A DNA stretch of 64,000 nt from Synechococcus sp. RedBA-s. GTDB taxonomy: Bacteria; Cyanobacteriota; Cyanobacteriia; PCC-6307; Cyanobiaceae. The DNA is taken from contig NZ_JAGQBF010000011.1 in the NCBI RefSeq assembly GCF_024345495.1, positions 20,724 to 84,723 on the forward strand. The letters are read 5' to 3'. The notes under the pieces were generated by a model. It saw only the letters and a program-made list of their open reading frames with translations. It was not told the DNA's origin and made no database searches. The translations under genes were made by a program, and so were the position numbers. The first letter of the stretch is position 1. Each line of letters opens with the position of its first letter. This document shows positions 56,963-64,000 of the stretch, one piece after another.

Positions 56963-57598
56963 ATGGTGAATTGTGTTGTTCGCGATTGGCAGGGCAAGGC
57001 GGCCGGTGAGGCCACCCTTGACCTGAAGGTCGCCAAGAAATCCTCCGCCGCCGACCTGGTGCACAGGGCGGTGGTCAGGCAGCTGGCCAATGCCCGACAG
57101 GGCACCGCCTGCACCCTCACCCGGGCCGAGGTCCGTGGTGGCGGTCGGAAGCCCTACAAGCAGAAAGGCACGGGCCGGGCTCGGCAGGGTTCGATCCGCA
57201 CCCCGCTGCGCCCCGGTGGTGGTGTGATCTTCGGGCCCAAGCCCCGCAGCTACACCCTGGCGATGAACCGCAAGGAACGTCGTCTGGCCCTGCGCACGGC
57301 CCTGATCAGCCGCTCCGCCGACATCTTGGTGGTCAAGGGCTTCGCCACTGATCTTGAGGTTCCCAAGACCAAGGAGATCGTGGCGGCCCTGGAGCGCTGG
57401 GAGGTGCCGGCGGGCAGCAAGGTGCTGCTGGTGCTTGATGCACCAACCGACGTGGTGCGCCGCTCGGTGCGCAACCTCGAAAAGGTGAAGCTGATCGCCG
57501 CTGATCAGCTCAATGTGTTCGACCTGCTCCACGCCAATGTGCTGGTGTTGAGCGAAGAGGCACTGGCGAAGATTCAGGAGATCTACGGCGATGACTGA
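56963..57598 (+). CDS. rplD: Ribosomal protein L4
   Basis: Protein of 211 residues. [20 protein letters not shown] is the extended L4 loop that lines the peptide exit tunnel. It begins 11 bases after rplC with a GAGGAG ribosome binding site; a GTG three bases upstream is also possible. In E. coli L4 represses its own operon, but no matching leader was identified here. The end overlaps rplW by 8 bp. Confidence 0.96.
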   Translation: MVNCVVRDWQGKAAGEATLDLKVAKKSSAADLVHRAVVRQLANARQGTACTLTRAEVRGGGRKPYKQKGTGRARQGSIRTPLRPGGGVIFGPKPRSYTLAMNRKERRLALRTALISRSADILVVKGFATDLEVPKTKEIVAALERWEVPAGSKVLLVLDAPTDVVRRSVRNLEKVKLIAADQLNVFDLLHANVLVLSEEALAKIQEIYGDD

Positions 57599-57893
57599 AC
57601 GTTTCAATGGCCGGCTCGCGGATGTGATCCGCAAGCCGCTGATCACCGAAAAAGCCACCCGTGCCCTGGAACTCAACCAGTACACGTTCGAGGTGGATCC
57701 GCGGGCGGCGAAGCCCGACATCAAGGCTGCCGTCGAACATCTCTTCGACGTGCATGTGGTTGGGGTGAGCACCATGAATCCACCCCGCCGCAGCCGGCGG
57801 GTCGGCCGCTTCGCCGGCAAGCGCGCTCAGGTGAAGAAAGCCGTGGTGCGTCTTGCCCCTGGCGATGCCATCCAGTTGTTCCCAGAGGCCTGA
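57591..57893 (+). CDS. rplW: Ribosomal protein L23
   Basis: Protein of 100 residues: [20 protein letters not shown] and [20 protein letters not shown], ending in a basic tail. L23 sits at the exit tunnel mouth and docks trigger factor and SRP. It overlaps the rplD end by 8 bases, implying coupled translation. Confidence 0.97.
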   Translation: MTERFNGRLADVIRKPLITEKATRALELNQYTFEVDPRAAKPDIKAAVEHLFDVHVVGVSTMNPPRRSRRVGRFAGKRAQVKKAVVRLAPGDAIQLFPEA

Positions 57894-57908
57894 GGGGTCT
57901 GAATCGTT

Positions 57909-58772
57909 ATGGCAATCCGCAACTACCGCCCCTACACCCCCGGCACCCGCGGCCGCTCCTCCAGCGACTTCAGCGAGGTGACCGAGCGCCGTCCCGAGCG
58001 CACGCTGGTGGTGGCCAAACACCGCAAGAAAGGTCGTAACAACCGCGGTGTGATCACCTGCCGCCACCGCGGCGGTGGCCACAAGCGCCTCTACCGCCTC
58101 GTCGACTTCCGCCGCGACAAGGTCGGCGTGGCTGCCCGGGTGGCCGCCATCCACTACGACCCCCACCGCAATGCGCGGCTGGCACTGCTCTTCTACACCG
58201 ACGGCGAAAAGCGCTACATCCTGGCTCCGGCTGGAATCTCGGTGGGCCAGAGCGTCGTCTCCGGGCCCGAGGCCCCGATTGAAGTGGGCAATGCCCTGCC
58301 GCTGTCGGCCATTCCCCTGGGCTCCAGCGTTCACAACGTCGAGCTCTACGCCGGTCGTGGCGGCCAGATGGTGCGCACAGCCGGTGCCAGTGCCCAGGTG
58401 ATGGCCAAAGAAGGCGACTACGTCGCCCTCAAGCTGCCCTCCACCGAGGTGCGTCTGGTGCGTCGTGAATGCTTCGCCACCCTCGGGGAAGTGGGCAACG
58501 CCGAAGTGCGCAACACCAGCCTTGGCAAAGCCGGCCGCACCCGCTGGCTCGGACGCCGTCCTCAGGTGCGCGGCAGTGTGATGAACCCCTGCGATCACCC
58601 CCATGGTGGTGGTGAAGGCCGGGCTCCCATCGGCCGCTCCGGTCCTGTCACCCCCTGGGGCAAGCCTGCCCTAGGCCTGAAAACCCGCAAACGCAACAAG
58701 CCCAGCAATCGGTTTGTGCTGCGGAAGCGTCGCCGCACCTCCAAGCGGAGCCGTGGCGGACGGGATTCCTGA
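57909..58772 (+). CDS. rplB: Ribosomal protein L2
   Basis: Protein of 287 residues. [18 protein letters not shown] at the start, [20 protein letters not shown], and the C-terminal [20 protein letters not shown] loop with the conserved His needed for peptidyl transferase assembly. Starts 15 bases after rplW. Confidence 0.98.
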   Translation: MAIRNYRPYTPGTRGRSSSDFSEVTERRPERTLVVAKHRKKGRNNRGVITCRHRGGGHKRLYRLVDFRRDKVGVAARVAAIHYDPHRNARLALLFYTDGEKRYILAPAGISVGQSVVSGPEAPIEVGNALPLSAIPLGSSVHNVELYAGRGGQMVRTAGASAQVMAKEGDYVALKLPSTEVRLVRRECFATLGEVGNAEVRNTSLGKAGRTRWLGRRPQVRGSVMNPCDHPHGGGEGRAPIGRSGPVTPWGKPALGLKTRKRNKPSNRFVLRKRRRTSKRSRGGRDS

Positions 58773-58807
58773 TGCTCAACACCGCACTGCTGTCTGCCTG
58801 ATTCGTT

Positions 58808-59083
58808 ATGGGACGTTCACTCAAAAAAGGCCCCTTCGTCGCCGATCATCTGCTGCGCAAGATCGAAGCGCAGAACAGCGCTGGTGACAAGACCGTGATC
58901 AAGACCTGGTCACGGGCCTCCACCATCCTGCCGATGATGATCGGCCACACCATTGCCGTACACAACGGCAAAAGCCATGTGCCGGTCTACGTGACCGAGC
59001 AGATGGTGGGCCACAAGCTGGGGGAATTCGCCCCCACCCGCACCTTCCGGGGCCACATCAAAGACAAAAAAGGTGCCCGTTAA
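58808..59083 (+). CDS. rpsS: Ribosomal protein S19
   Basis: Protein of 91 residues: [20 protein letters not shown] and the [20 protein letters not shown] block, which contacts the 30S head near 16S helix 42 together with S13. Starts 35 bases after rplB; length normal. Confidence 0.98.
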   Translation: MGRSLKKGPFVADHLLRKIEAQNSAGDKTVIKTWSRASTILPMMIGHTIAVHNGKSHVPVYVTEQMVGHKLGEFAPTRTFRGHIKDKKGAR

Positions 59084-59096
59084 GGAGCGAATCACC

Positions 59097-59459
59097 ATGG
59101 CCAACACCACCACCCCCAGCCAAGAAGCCCGCGCACACGGCCGCTACATCCGCGGTTCCGTCTCCAAGGTGCGTCGGGTGCTCGATCAGATCCGCGGCCG
59201 CACCTACCGCGAGGCTCTGATCCTGCTCGAGTTCATGCCCTACCGCTCCACCGGACCGATCACCAAGGTGCTTCGCTCCGCCGTGGCCAACGCCGAGCAC
59301 AACATGGGGCTCGATCCCGCCTCGCTCGTGATCAGCACCGCCAGCGCCGACATGGGTCCGTCCCTGAAGCGCTTCCGGCCACGGGCCCAGGGCCGTGCCT
59401 ACGCCATCAAAAAGCAAACCTGCCACATCAGCATTGCTGTTGTGGCCCCTTCCGCCTGA
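59097..59459 (+). CDS. rplV: Ribosomal protein L22
   Basis: Protein of 120 residues. [20 protein letters not shown] and the C-terminal hairpin [20 protein letters not shown] that lines the exit tunnel (macrolide contact). The ATG at 59097 has an AGGAG site ~9 bases upstream and starts 13 bases after rpsS. Confidence 0.97.
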   Translation: MANTTTPSQEARAHGRYIRGSVSKVRRVLDQIRGRTYREALILLEFMPYRSTGPITKVLRSAVANAEHNMGLDPASLVISTASADMGPSLKRFRPRAQGRAYAIKKQTCHISIAVVAPSA

Positions 59460-59478
59460 CCCCCGAGGACACCGCCCG

Positions 59479-60207
59479 ATGGGACACAAGATCCATCCAA
59501 CCGGCCTGCGCCTGGGGATCACCCAGGAACACCGCTCCCGTTGGTACGCCCCCAGCAAGACCTATCCGACCCTCCTCCAGGAGGACGATCGGATCCGCTG
59601 CTTCATCAACAAGAAGTACGCCTCCGCCGGCATCAGCGATGTGCTGATCGCCCGCAAGGCCGACCAGCTGGAGGTCGAGCTCAAGACGGCCCGCCCCGGT
59701 GTGCTGGTGGGACGCCAGGGCAGCGGCATCGAGGAGCTGCGCGCCGGCATCCAGAAAACCGTCGGTGATCGCAACCGCCAGGTACGCATCAACGTGGTGG
59801 AAGTGGAGAGGGTCGACGCCGACGCCTTCCTGCTGGCCGAGTACATCGCTCAGCAGCTGGAGAAGCGGGTGGCGTTCCGCCGGGTCATGCGCATGACCGT
59901 GCAGCGGGCCCAACGGGCCGGCGTGCTCGGCCTCAAGATCCAGGTGAGCGGACGCCTCAACGGCGCCGAAATCGCCCGGACGGAATGGACCCGGGAAGGC
60001 CGGGTTCCGCTGCACACCCTCCGCGCCGACATCGATTACGCCACCAAGGTGGCCACCACCACCTACGGGGTGCTGGGAATCAAGGTGTGGGTATTCAAAG
60101 GAGAAGTACTTCCTGGTCAACAGGAAAAACTCCCCGCTGGAGCAGCACCAAGGCGCCGCGCCAACCGGCGGCCCCAACAGTTCGAAGACCGCTCCAACGA
60201 GGAGTGA
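59479..60207 (+). CDS. rpsC: Ribosomal protein S3
   Basis: Protein of 242 residues: [20 protein letters not shown], the KH-type RNA-binding segment with [20 protein letters not shown], and the C-terminal [11 protein letters not shown]. Start at ATG 59479. S3 forms part of the mRNA entry channel. The tail is slightly extended ([18 protein letters not shown]), as in other cyanobacteria. Confidence 0.97.
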   Translation: MGHKIHPTGLRLGITQEHRSRWYAPSKTYPTLLQEDDRIRCFINKKYASAGISDVLIARKADQLEVELKTARPGVLVGRQGSGIEELRAGIQKTVGDRNRQVRINVVEVERVDADAFLLAEYIAQQLEKRVAFRRVMRMTVQRAQRAGVLGLKIQVSGRLNGAEIARTEWTREGRVPLHTLRADIDYATKVATTTYGVLGIKVWVFKGEVLPGQQEKLPAGAAPRRRANRRPQQFEDRSNEE

Positions 60208-60223
60208 GCAGGAAGCCTGAACC

Positions 60224-60685
60224 ATGCTGAGTCCACGTCGCGTCAAATTCCGCAAACAGCAGCGAGGCCGCATGTGCGGTGTCGCCAGCCGGGGCAACAC
60301 CATTGCCTTCGGCCAGTTTGCTCTGCAGGCCCAGGAGTGCGGGTGGATCACCTCCCGCCAGATTGAGGCCAGCCGCCGGGCCATGACCCGCCACGTCAAG
60401 CGAGGCGGGAAGATCTGGATCCGGATCTTCCCCGACAAGCCCGTCACCATGCGCCCCGCCGAAACCCGAATGGGTTCTGGTAAGGGCAACCCCGAGTTCT
60501 GGGTGGCCGTGGTCAAGCCAGGTCGCATTCTTTTTGAAATGGGCGGTGCCGAAATCACCGAAACCATTGCCAAGGAGGCTATGCGCCTGGCCCAGTACAA
60601 GCTGCCCATCAAGACCAAGTTCCTGGCCCTTGACGAGCAGGCGAGCGCGGTCGAACCGGAGACCACCGTTCCTGTGGAGTCCTGA
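60224..60685 (+). CDS. rplP: Ribosomal protein L16
   Basis: Protein of 153 residues. [40 protein letters not shown], and a short acidic C-terminal extension beyond ALDEQAS. L16 helps position tRNA in the 50S A and P sites. Starts 16 bases after rpsC with a possible AGGAA site. Confidence 0.97.
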   Translation: MLSPRRVKFRKQQRGRMCGVASRGNTIAFGQFALQAQECGWITSRQIEASRRAMTRHVKRGGKIWIRIFPDKPVTMRPAETRMGSGKGNPEFWVAVVKPGRILFEMGGAEITETIAKEAMRLAQYKLPIKTKFLALDEQASAVEPETTVPVES

Positions 60686-60689
60686 ACCC

Positions 60690-60905
60690 ATGGCCCGTCC
60701 TGACATCGCCGAGGTGCGCAAGCTCACCGACGCCGAAATCAACGAACAGATCACCGGTTGCCGCCGCGATCTCTTTGATCTGCGCTTCCAGCAGGCCACC
60801 CGCCGCCTGGAGCATCCCCACCGCTTCAAGGAGAGCCGCATCAAGCTGGCCCACCTGCTGACGGTGCAGAAGGAGCGTCAGAGCTCCGCCCCCTCCGCCT
60901 CCTGA
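60690..60905 (+). CDS. rpmC: Ribosomal protein L29
   Basis: Protein of 71 residues: helical [20 protein letters not shown] and [17 protein letters not shown], typical of L29. ATG at 60690, four bases after the rplP stop. L29 sits at the exit tunnel next to L23. Confidence 0.95.
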   Translation: MARPDIAEVRKLTDAEINEQITGCRRDLFDLRFQQATRRLEHPHRFKESRIKLAHLLTVQKERQSSAPSAS

Positions 60906-60922
60906 TCCCCCCCACACCATCC

Positions 60923-61174
60923 ATGGCACTCAAGGAAAGGGTCGGCGTCGTCGTCAGCGACAAGATGGACAAAACGGTGGTTGTCGCGGTTGAAAACCGC
61001 TTCCCCCATCCCATCTACCAGAAGACCGTCAGCCGCACCACCCGTTACAAAGCCCACGACGAGGACAACCGTTGTCGCGTGGGTGATCGGGTCCGCATCA
61101 CCGAAACCCGTCCCCTCAGCCGCACCAAGCGCTGGGCCGTCGCCGAGGTTTTCACCACATCCGGCGCGAGCTGA
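60923..61174 (+). CDS. rpsQ: Ribosomal protein S17
   Basis: Protein of 83 residues: [20 protein letters not shown] and [20 protein letters not shown], the OB-fold of S17, a primary 16S rRNA binder. Follows rpmC by 17 bases; length normal. Confidence 0.97.
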   Translation: MALKERVGVVVSDKMDKTVVVAVENRFPHPIYQKTVSRTTRYKAHDEDNRCRVGDRVRITETRPLSRTKRWAVAEVFTTSGAS

Positions 61175-61186
61175 GGAGACCACACC

Positions 61187-61552
61187 ATGATTCAGCAGGA
61201 AACTTTCCTCAACGTCGCGGATAACAGCGGGGCCAAACGCATCCAGTGCATTCGTGTGCTGGGCACCAACCGTCGCTATGCCCACGTGGGTGATGTGATC
61301 GTGGCGACCGTCAAGGACGCCATGCCCAACATGGGTGTCAAGAAATCGGATGTGGTCAAGGCCGTGGTCGTTCGCACCAGGGCCACCCTGCGCCGCGACA
61401 CCGGCAATGCGATCCGCTTCGACGACAACGCCGCCGTGATCCTGGGCACCGACAACAACCCCAAAGGCACCAGGGTGTTCGGACCCGTGGCCCGGGAGCT
61501 GCGGGAACGCAACTTCACCAAAATCGTGTCACTCGCCCCGGAGGTGATCTGA
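61187..61552 (+). CDS. rplN: Ribosomal protein L14
   Basis: Protein of 121 residues: [40 protein letters not shown], and the ending [14 protein letters not shown]. It has a GAGGAG ribosome binding site. L14 contacts 16S helix 14 at the subunit interface and is the target of RsfS. Confidence 0.98.
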   Translation: MIQQETFLNVADNSGAKRIQCIRVLGTNRRYAHVGDVIVATVKDAMPNMGVKKSDVVKAVVVRTRATLRRDTGNAIRFDDNAAVILGTDNNPKGTRVFGPVARELRERNFTKIVSLAPEVI

Positions 61553-61553
61553 A

Positions 61554-61910
61554 ATGGCCACAGCCACCCCAAAAGCCCGGCCCGTCCAACGGGTCAAGAT
61601 GCGCATCCGCAAGGGTGACACCGTCAAGGTGATTGCCGGCAAGGACAGGGGCAAGACCGGTGAGGTCCTGCGCACCCTTCCCGACCTGAACCGTGTGGTC
61701 GTGCAGGGCATCAACCTGCGCACCCGTCACATGAAACCCACCCAGGAGGGTGAGTCCGGCCGAATTCTCACCGAGGAGGCCTCCATCCACGCCTCCAACG
61801 TGATGGTGTTCTCCACCGTCAACAACGTTCCCAGCCGGGTGGAGCTCGTCGTCGAAGCCGACGGCACCAAGAAGCGTCGCCTCAAGAAGACGGGTGAACT
61901 TCTTGCCTGA
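61554..61910 (+). CDS. rplX: Ribosomal protein L24
   Basis: Protein of 118 residues. KOW motif in [20 protein letters not shown], then [20 protein letters not shown]. It starts one base after the rplN stop. L24 is an early 23S rRNA assembly initiator. Confidence 0.97.
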   Translation: MATATPKARPVQRVKMRIRKGDTVKVIAGKDRGKTGEVLRTLPDLNRVVVQGINLRTRHMKPTQEGESGRILTEEASIHASNVMVFSTVNNVPSRVELVVEADGTKKRRLKKTGELLA

Positions 61911-61994
61911 GGGCAAGGACGACCGCTGCCACCGTTGAACGCCAACCCGTCCGCTTTCTGACAACGCCCAGAAGCGCATTCCCCCATCCCCGCC

Positions 61995-62534
61995 ATGTCA
62001 CTCAAACAGCGCTATCGGGAGACGATCCAGCCCAAGTTGCTCAAGGATCTCACTCTCTCGAACATCCATGAAGTCCCCAAGGTGATGAAGGTCACCGTCA
62101 ACAGGGGACTTGGCGAAGCCGCCCAGAACGCCAAGGCCCTTGAGGCCTCGATCAGCGAGCTGGCCACGATCACTGGACAGAAGGTGGTGGTGACGCGCGC
62201 CAAGAAAGCCATCGCCGGCTTCAAGATTCGCCAGGGCATGCCGATCGGCGTGGTCGTCACCCTGCGGGGTGACCGTATGTATGCCTTCCTGGAGCGCCTG
62301 ATCAACCTGGCCCTGCCACGCATCCGCGACTTTCGCGGGGTCAGCCCCAAGAGCTTTGACGGCCGTGGCAACTACACCCTGGGGGTGCGGGAGCAGATTA
62401 TCTTCCCCGAAATCTCCTACGACAAGATCGACGCCATCCGTGGCATGGACATCACCATCGTGACCAGCGCCCGCAACGATGAAGAGGGCCGGGCCCTCCT
62501 CCGCGAGATGGGAATGCCGTTCCGCAGCAACTGA
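61995..62534 (+). CDS. rplE: Ribosomal protein L5
   Basis: Protein of 179 residues: [40 protein letters not shown], and [21 protein letters not shown]5 binds 5S rRNA. An 84-base gap after rplX is the largest within this operon and holds no evident gene. Confidence 0.98.
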   Translation: MSLKQRYRETIQPKLLKDLTLSNIHEVPKVMKVTVNRGLGEAAQNAKALEASISELATITGQKVVVTRAKKAIAGFKIRQGMPIGVVVTLRGDRMYAFLERLINLALPRIRDFRGVSPKSFDGRGNYTLGVREQIIFPEISYDKIDAIRGMDITIVTSARNDEEGRALLREMGMPFRSN

Positions 62535-62554
62535 GCTCTCCCCGGATCCCAACC

Positions 62555-62956
62555 ATGGCCAATCACGACCCGATTTCCGACATGCTCACTCGCATCCGCA
62601 ATGCGAGTGAGAAGAAGCACCAGACCACCAAGGTGCCCGCCTCACGCCTCTCCCACAGCATCGCCAAGGTGCTGCAGCATGAAGGCTTCATTGACCAGAT
62701 CAGCGAAGAGGGAGAAGGCGTCGAACGCTTTCTCGTGCTTGAGCTGAAATACAGCGGCAAGCACCGCCAGCCCACCATTCGCTCCGTGCAACGGGTGAGC
62801 AAGCCTGGCCTGCGCATCTACAAAAACACCCGCCAGCTTCCCAAGGTCCTCGGTGGCCTCGGTGTGGCGATCATCTCCACCTCCAAAGGGGTGATGAGCG
62901 ACCGTGACGCCCGCAAGCAGGGCGTGGGCGGTGAAGTGCTTTGCTACATCTATTGA
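62555..62956 (+). CDS. rpsH: Ribosomal protein S8
   Basis: Protein of 133 residues: [20 protein letters not shown] and the C-terminal [20 protein letters not shown] motif. rpsN (S14), which lies between rplE and rpsH in E. coli, is absent here, as is usual in cyanobacteria. S8 in E. coli represses the spc operon by binding near rplE. Confidence 0.98.
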   Translation: MANHDPISDMLTRIRNASEKKHQTTKVPASRLSHSIAKVLQHEGFIDQISEEGEGVERFLVLELKYSGKHRQPTIRSVQRVSKPGLRIYKNTRQLPKVLGGLGVAIISTSKGVMSDRDARKQGVGGEVLCYIY

Positions 62957-62971
62957 TCAGGGAGTCGATCC

Positions 62972-63511
62972 ATGTCACGTATTGGTAAAGCGCCGATCCC
63001 CATCCCCGACAAGGTGAACGTCACCCTGTCGGGCCTTGCGGTCACGGTCAAAGGTCCCAAGGGTGAGCTCCGCCGCACCCTCCCGGACGGTGTGGCGGTC
63101 AGCCAGCAGGAAAACACCCTGGTGGTCACCCCGTCCAACGGCAGCCGCCGCTCACGGGAGCGTCACGGCCTCTGCCGCACCCTCGTCGCCAACATGGTCG
63201 AGGGGGTCAGCCAGGGCTTCACCCGCAAGCTCGAGATCATCGGCGTGGGCTACCGAGCCCAGGTCCAGGGCCGCAAGCTCGTGGTCAGCGCCGGCTATAG
63301 CCACCCCGTGGAGGTCAATCCCCCCGAGGGCGTGAGCTTCACGGTCGAAGGCACCACCCAGGTGATGGTGTCCGGCGCAGACAAGGAGCTGGTGGGCAAT
63401 GAAGCCGCCAAGATCCGCGCCATTCGGCCGCCCGAGCCCTACAAGGGCAAGGGCATCAAGTACGCGGGCGAGCGCATCCTGCGCAAGGCCGGCAAGACCG
63501 GTAAGAAATGA
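62972..63511 (+). CDS. rplF: Ribosomal protein L6
   Basis: Protein of 179 residues: [40 protein letters not shown], and the C-terminal signature [21 protein letters not shown]6 lies at the factor-binding region near the sarcin-ricin loop. Starts 15 bases after rpsH. Confidence 0.98.
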   Translation: MSRIGKAPIPIPDKVNVTLSGLAVTVKGPKGELRRTLPDGVAVSQQENTLVVTPSNGSRRSRERHGLCRTLVANMVEGVSQGFTRKLEIIGVGYRAQVQGRKLVVSAGYSHPVEVNPPEGVSFTVEGTTQVMVSGADKELVGNEAAKIRAIRPPEPYKGKGIKYAGERILRKAGKTGKK

Positions 63512-63543
63512 GGCCTGCCTGAGCGTCCCCACCCTGTACTGCC

Positions 63544-63909
63544 ATGTCCACCCTTTCCAGAAAACAGCAGACCCAGAAGCGTCACCGCCGTCTGCGTCGC
63601 CATCTCAACGGAACCTCCGACCGTCCGCGGTTGGCCGTGTTCCGCTCGAACAACCACATCTACGCCCAGGTCATCGACGACGCCGCCCAGACCACCCTCT
63701 GCGCGGCCTCGACCCTCGACAAGGATCTGCGCACAAGCCTCGAGTCCAGCGCCTCCTGTGACGCCTCCGTCGCCGTAGGTCAGCTTCTGGCCACCCGCGC
63801 CATCGCCAAGGGCATCCAGCAGGTGGTCTTCGACCGCGGTGGCAACCTGTACCACGGCCGGGTCAAGGCCCTCGCCGATGCCGCCCGGGAAGCGGGCCTT
63901 CAGTTCTGA
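63544..63909 (+). CDS. rplR: Ribosomal protein L18
   Basis: Protein of 121 residues: [40 protein letters not shown], and [21 protein letters not shown]18 binds 5S rRNA with L5. Starts 32 bases after rplF. Confidence 0.97.
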   Translation: MSTLSRKQQTQKRHRRLRRHLNGTSDRPRLAVFRSNNHIYAQVIDDAAQTTLCAASTLDKDLRTSLESSASCDASVAVGQLLATRAIAKGIQQVVFDRGGNLYHGRVKALADAAREAGLQF

Positions 63910-63922
63910 ACCGCCTCCAACC

Positions 63923-64000
63923 ATGACCGAAACCAACGAACAGACCAGATCCAGCGACGTGCCCTCAGCGGCCGTCGGCGTGCCTGCGGCCGCTGAGGGC
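63923..64000 (+). CDS. rpsE: Ribosomal protein S5, N-terminal part (truncated by window edge)
   Basis: ATG at 63923, 13 bases after the rplR stop. The 26 visible residues (MTETNEQTRSSDVPSAAVGV...) are an acidic, low-complexity N-terminal extension; the conserved S5 domain lies outside the window. Identity rests on position: rpsE follows rplR in the spc operon. Confidence 0.8.
   Translation, partial: MTETNEQTRSSDVPSAAVGVPAAAEG

Noticed and set aside
61911..62554. Missing rpsN in the spc operon, and rpsJ absent before rplC
   Set aside because: First looked like deletions, but this arrangement is the usual one in cyanobacteria.

Overview
The window is a GC-rich chromosomal segment of a cyanobacterium, most likely a picocyanobacterium of the Synechococcus/Cyanobium group. 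Photosystem I (psaD), NDH-1 (ndhN), phycobilisome, circadian (ldpA), Ycf45, cyanobacterial-type gshA and panC/cmk fusion genes all occur in one dense, mostly leaderless gene array. The only phycoerythrin encoded here is a single cpeBA (PE-I type). No mpe (PE-II) gene and no lyase-isomerase is visible, which suggests a PEB-rich, green-light pigment type, although the rest of the phycobilisome locus lies outside the window.

Bases 1-16475 are the phycobilisome rod and phycoerythrin region. It starts inside a rod linker and continues with cpeS-cpeT-cpeR, cpeY, a CpcD-domain mini-linker, an unknown gene, cpeF, cpeZ, cpeBA, a small unknown gene, then ho1, a CpeS-family lyase, pebA and pebB. Heme oxygenase, PebA and PebB make phycoerythrobilin. 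CpeS/T/Y/Z/F and the second CpeS-family protein attach it to cysteines of CpeA and CpeB, and CpeR is the family's activator. A disturbed stretch (10.8-14.4 kb) follows, with an epimerase gene of mixed composition, a deleted IS1595-type element and gene-poor debris. After it come cpcE-cpcF (phycocyanin alpha lyase) and a low-molecular-weight phosphatase. The left few kilobases have clearly lower GC than the rest.

Bases 16.5-56 kb are housekeeping genes: panC/cmk, rlpA, purM, aldo/keto reductase, tRNA-Cys, an LpxB-like gene, RNase D, hemF, mrp, rodA, a degenerate histidine kinase, psaD, trpE, gshA, ppc, tRNA-Arg, recF, speD, larE, a duplicated BtuR-like ATPase, moeB/rhodanese with a JAMM protease, a CAAD protein, fructosamine kinase, crtD, tyrA, a Walker-less helicase-like protein, two small cyanobacterial proteins, recA, a HAD phosphatase, tRNA-Gln, ycf45, ldpA and ndhN.

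Bases 56304-64000 are the S10/spc ribosomal-protein operon from rplC to the start of rpsE, in the order usual for cyanobacteria (no rpsJ at the head, no rpsN between rplE and rpsH). I saw no CRISPR array, prophage or defence island. The most interesting parts are the unknown genes inside the phycoerythrin assembly cluster, long perfect hairpins, a 55-codon ORF with a strong ribosome binding site, and several proteins that have lost their catalytic motifs.
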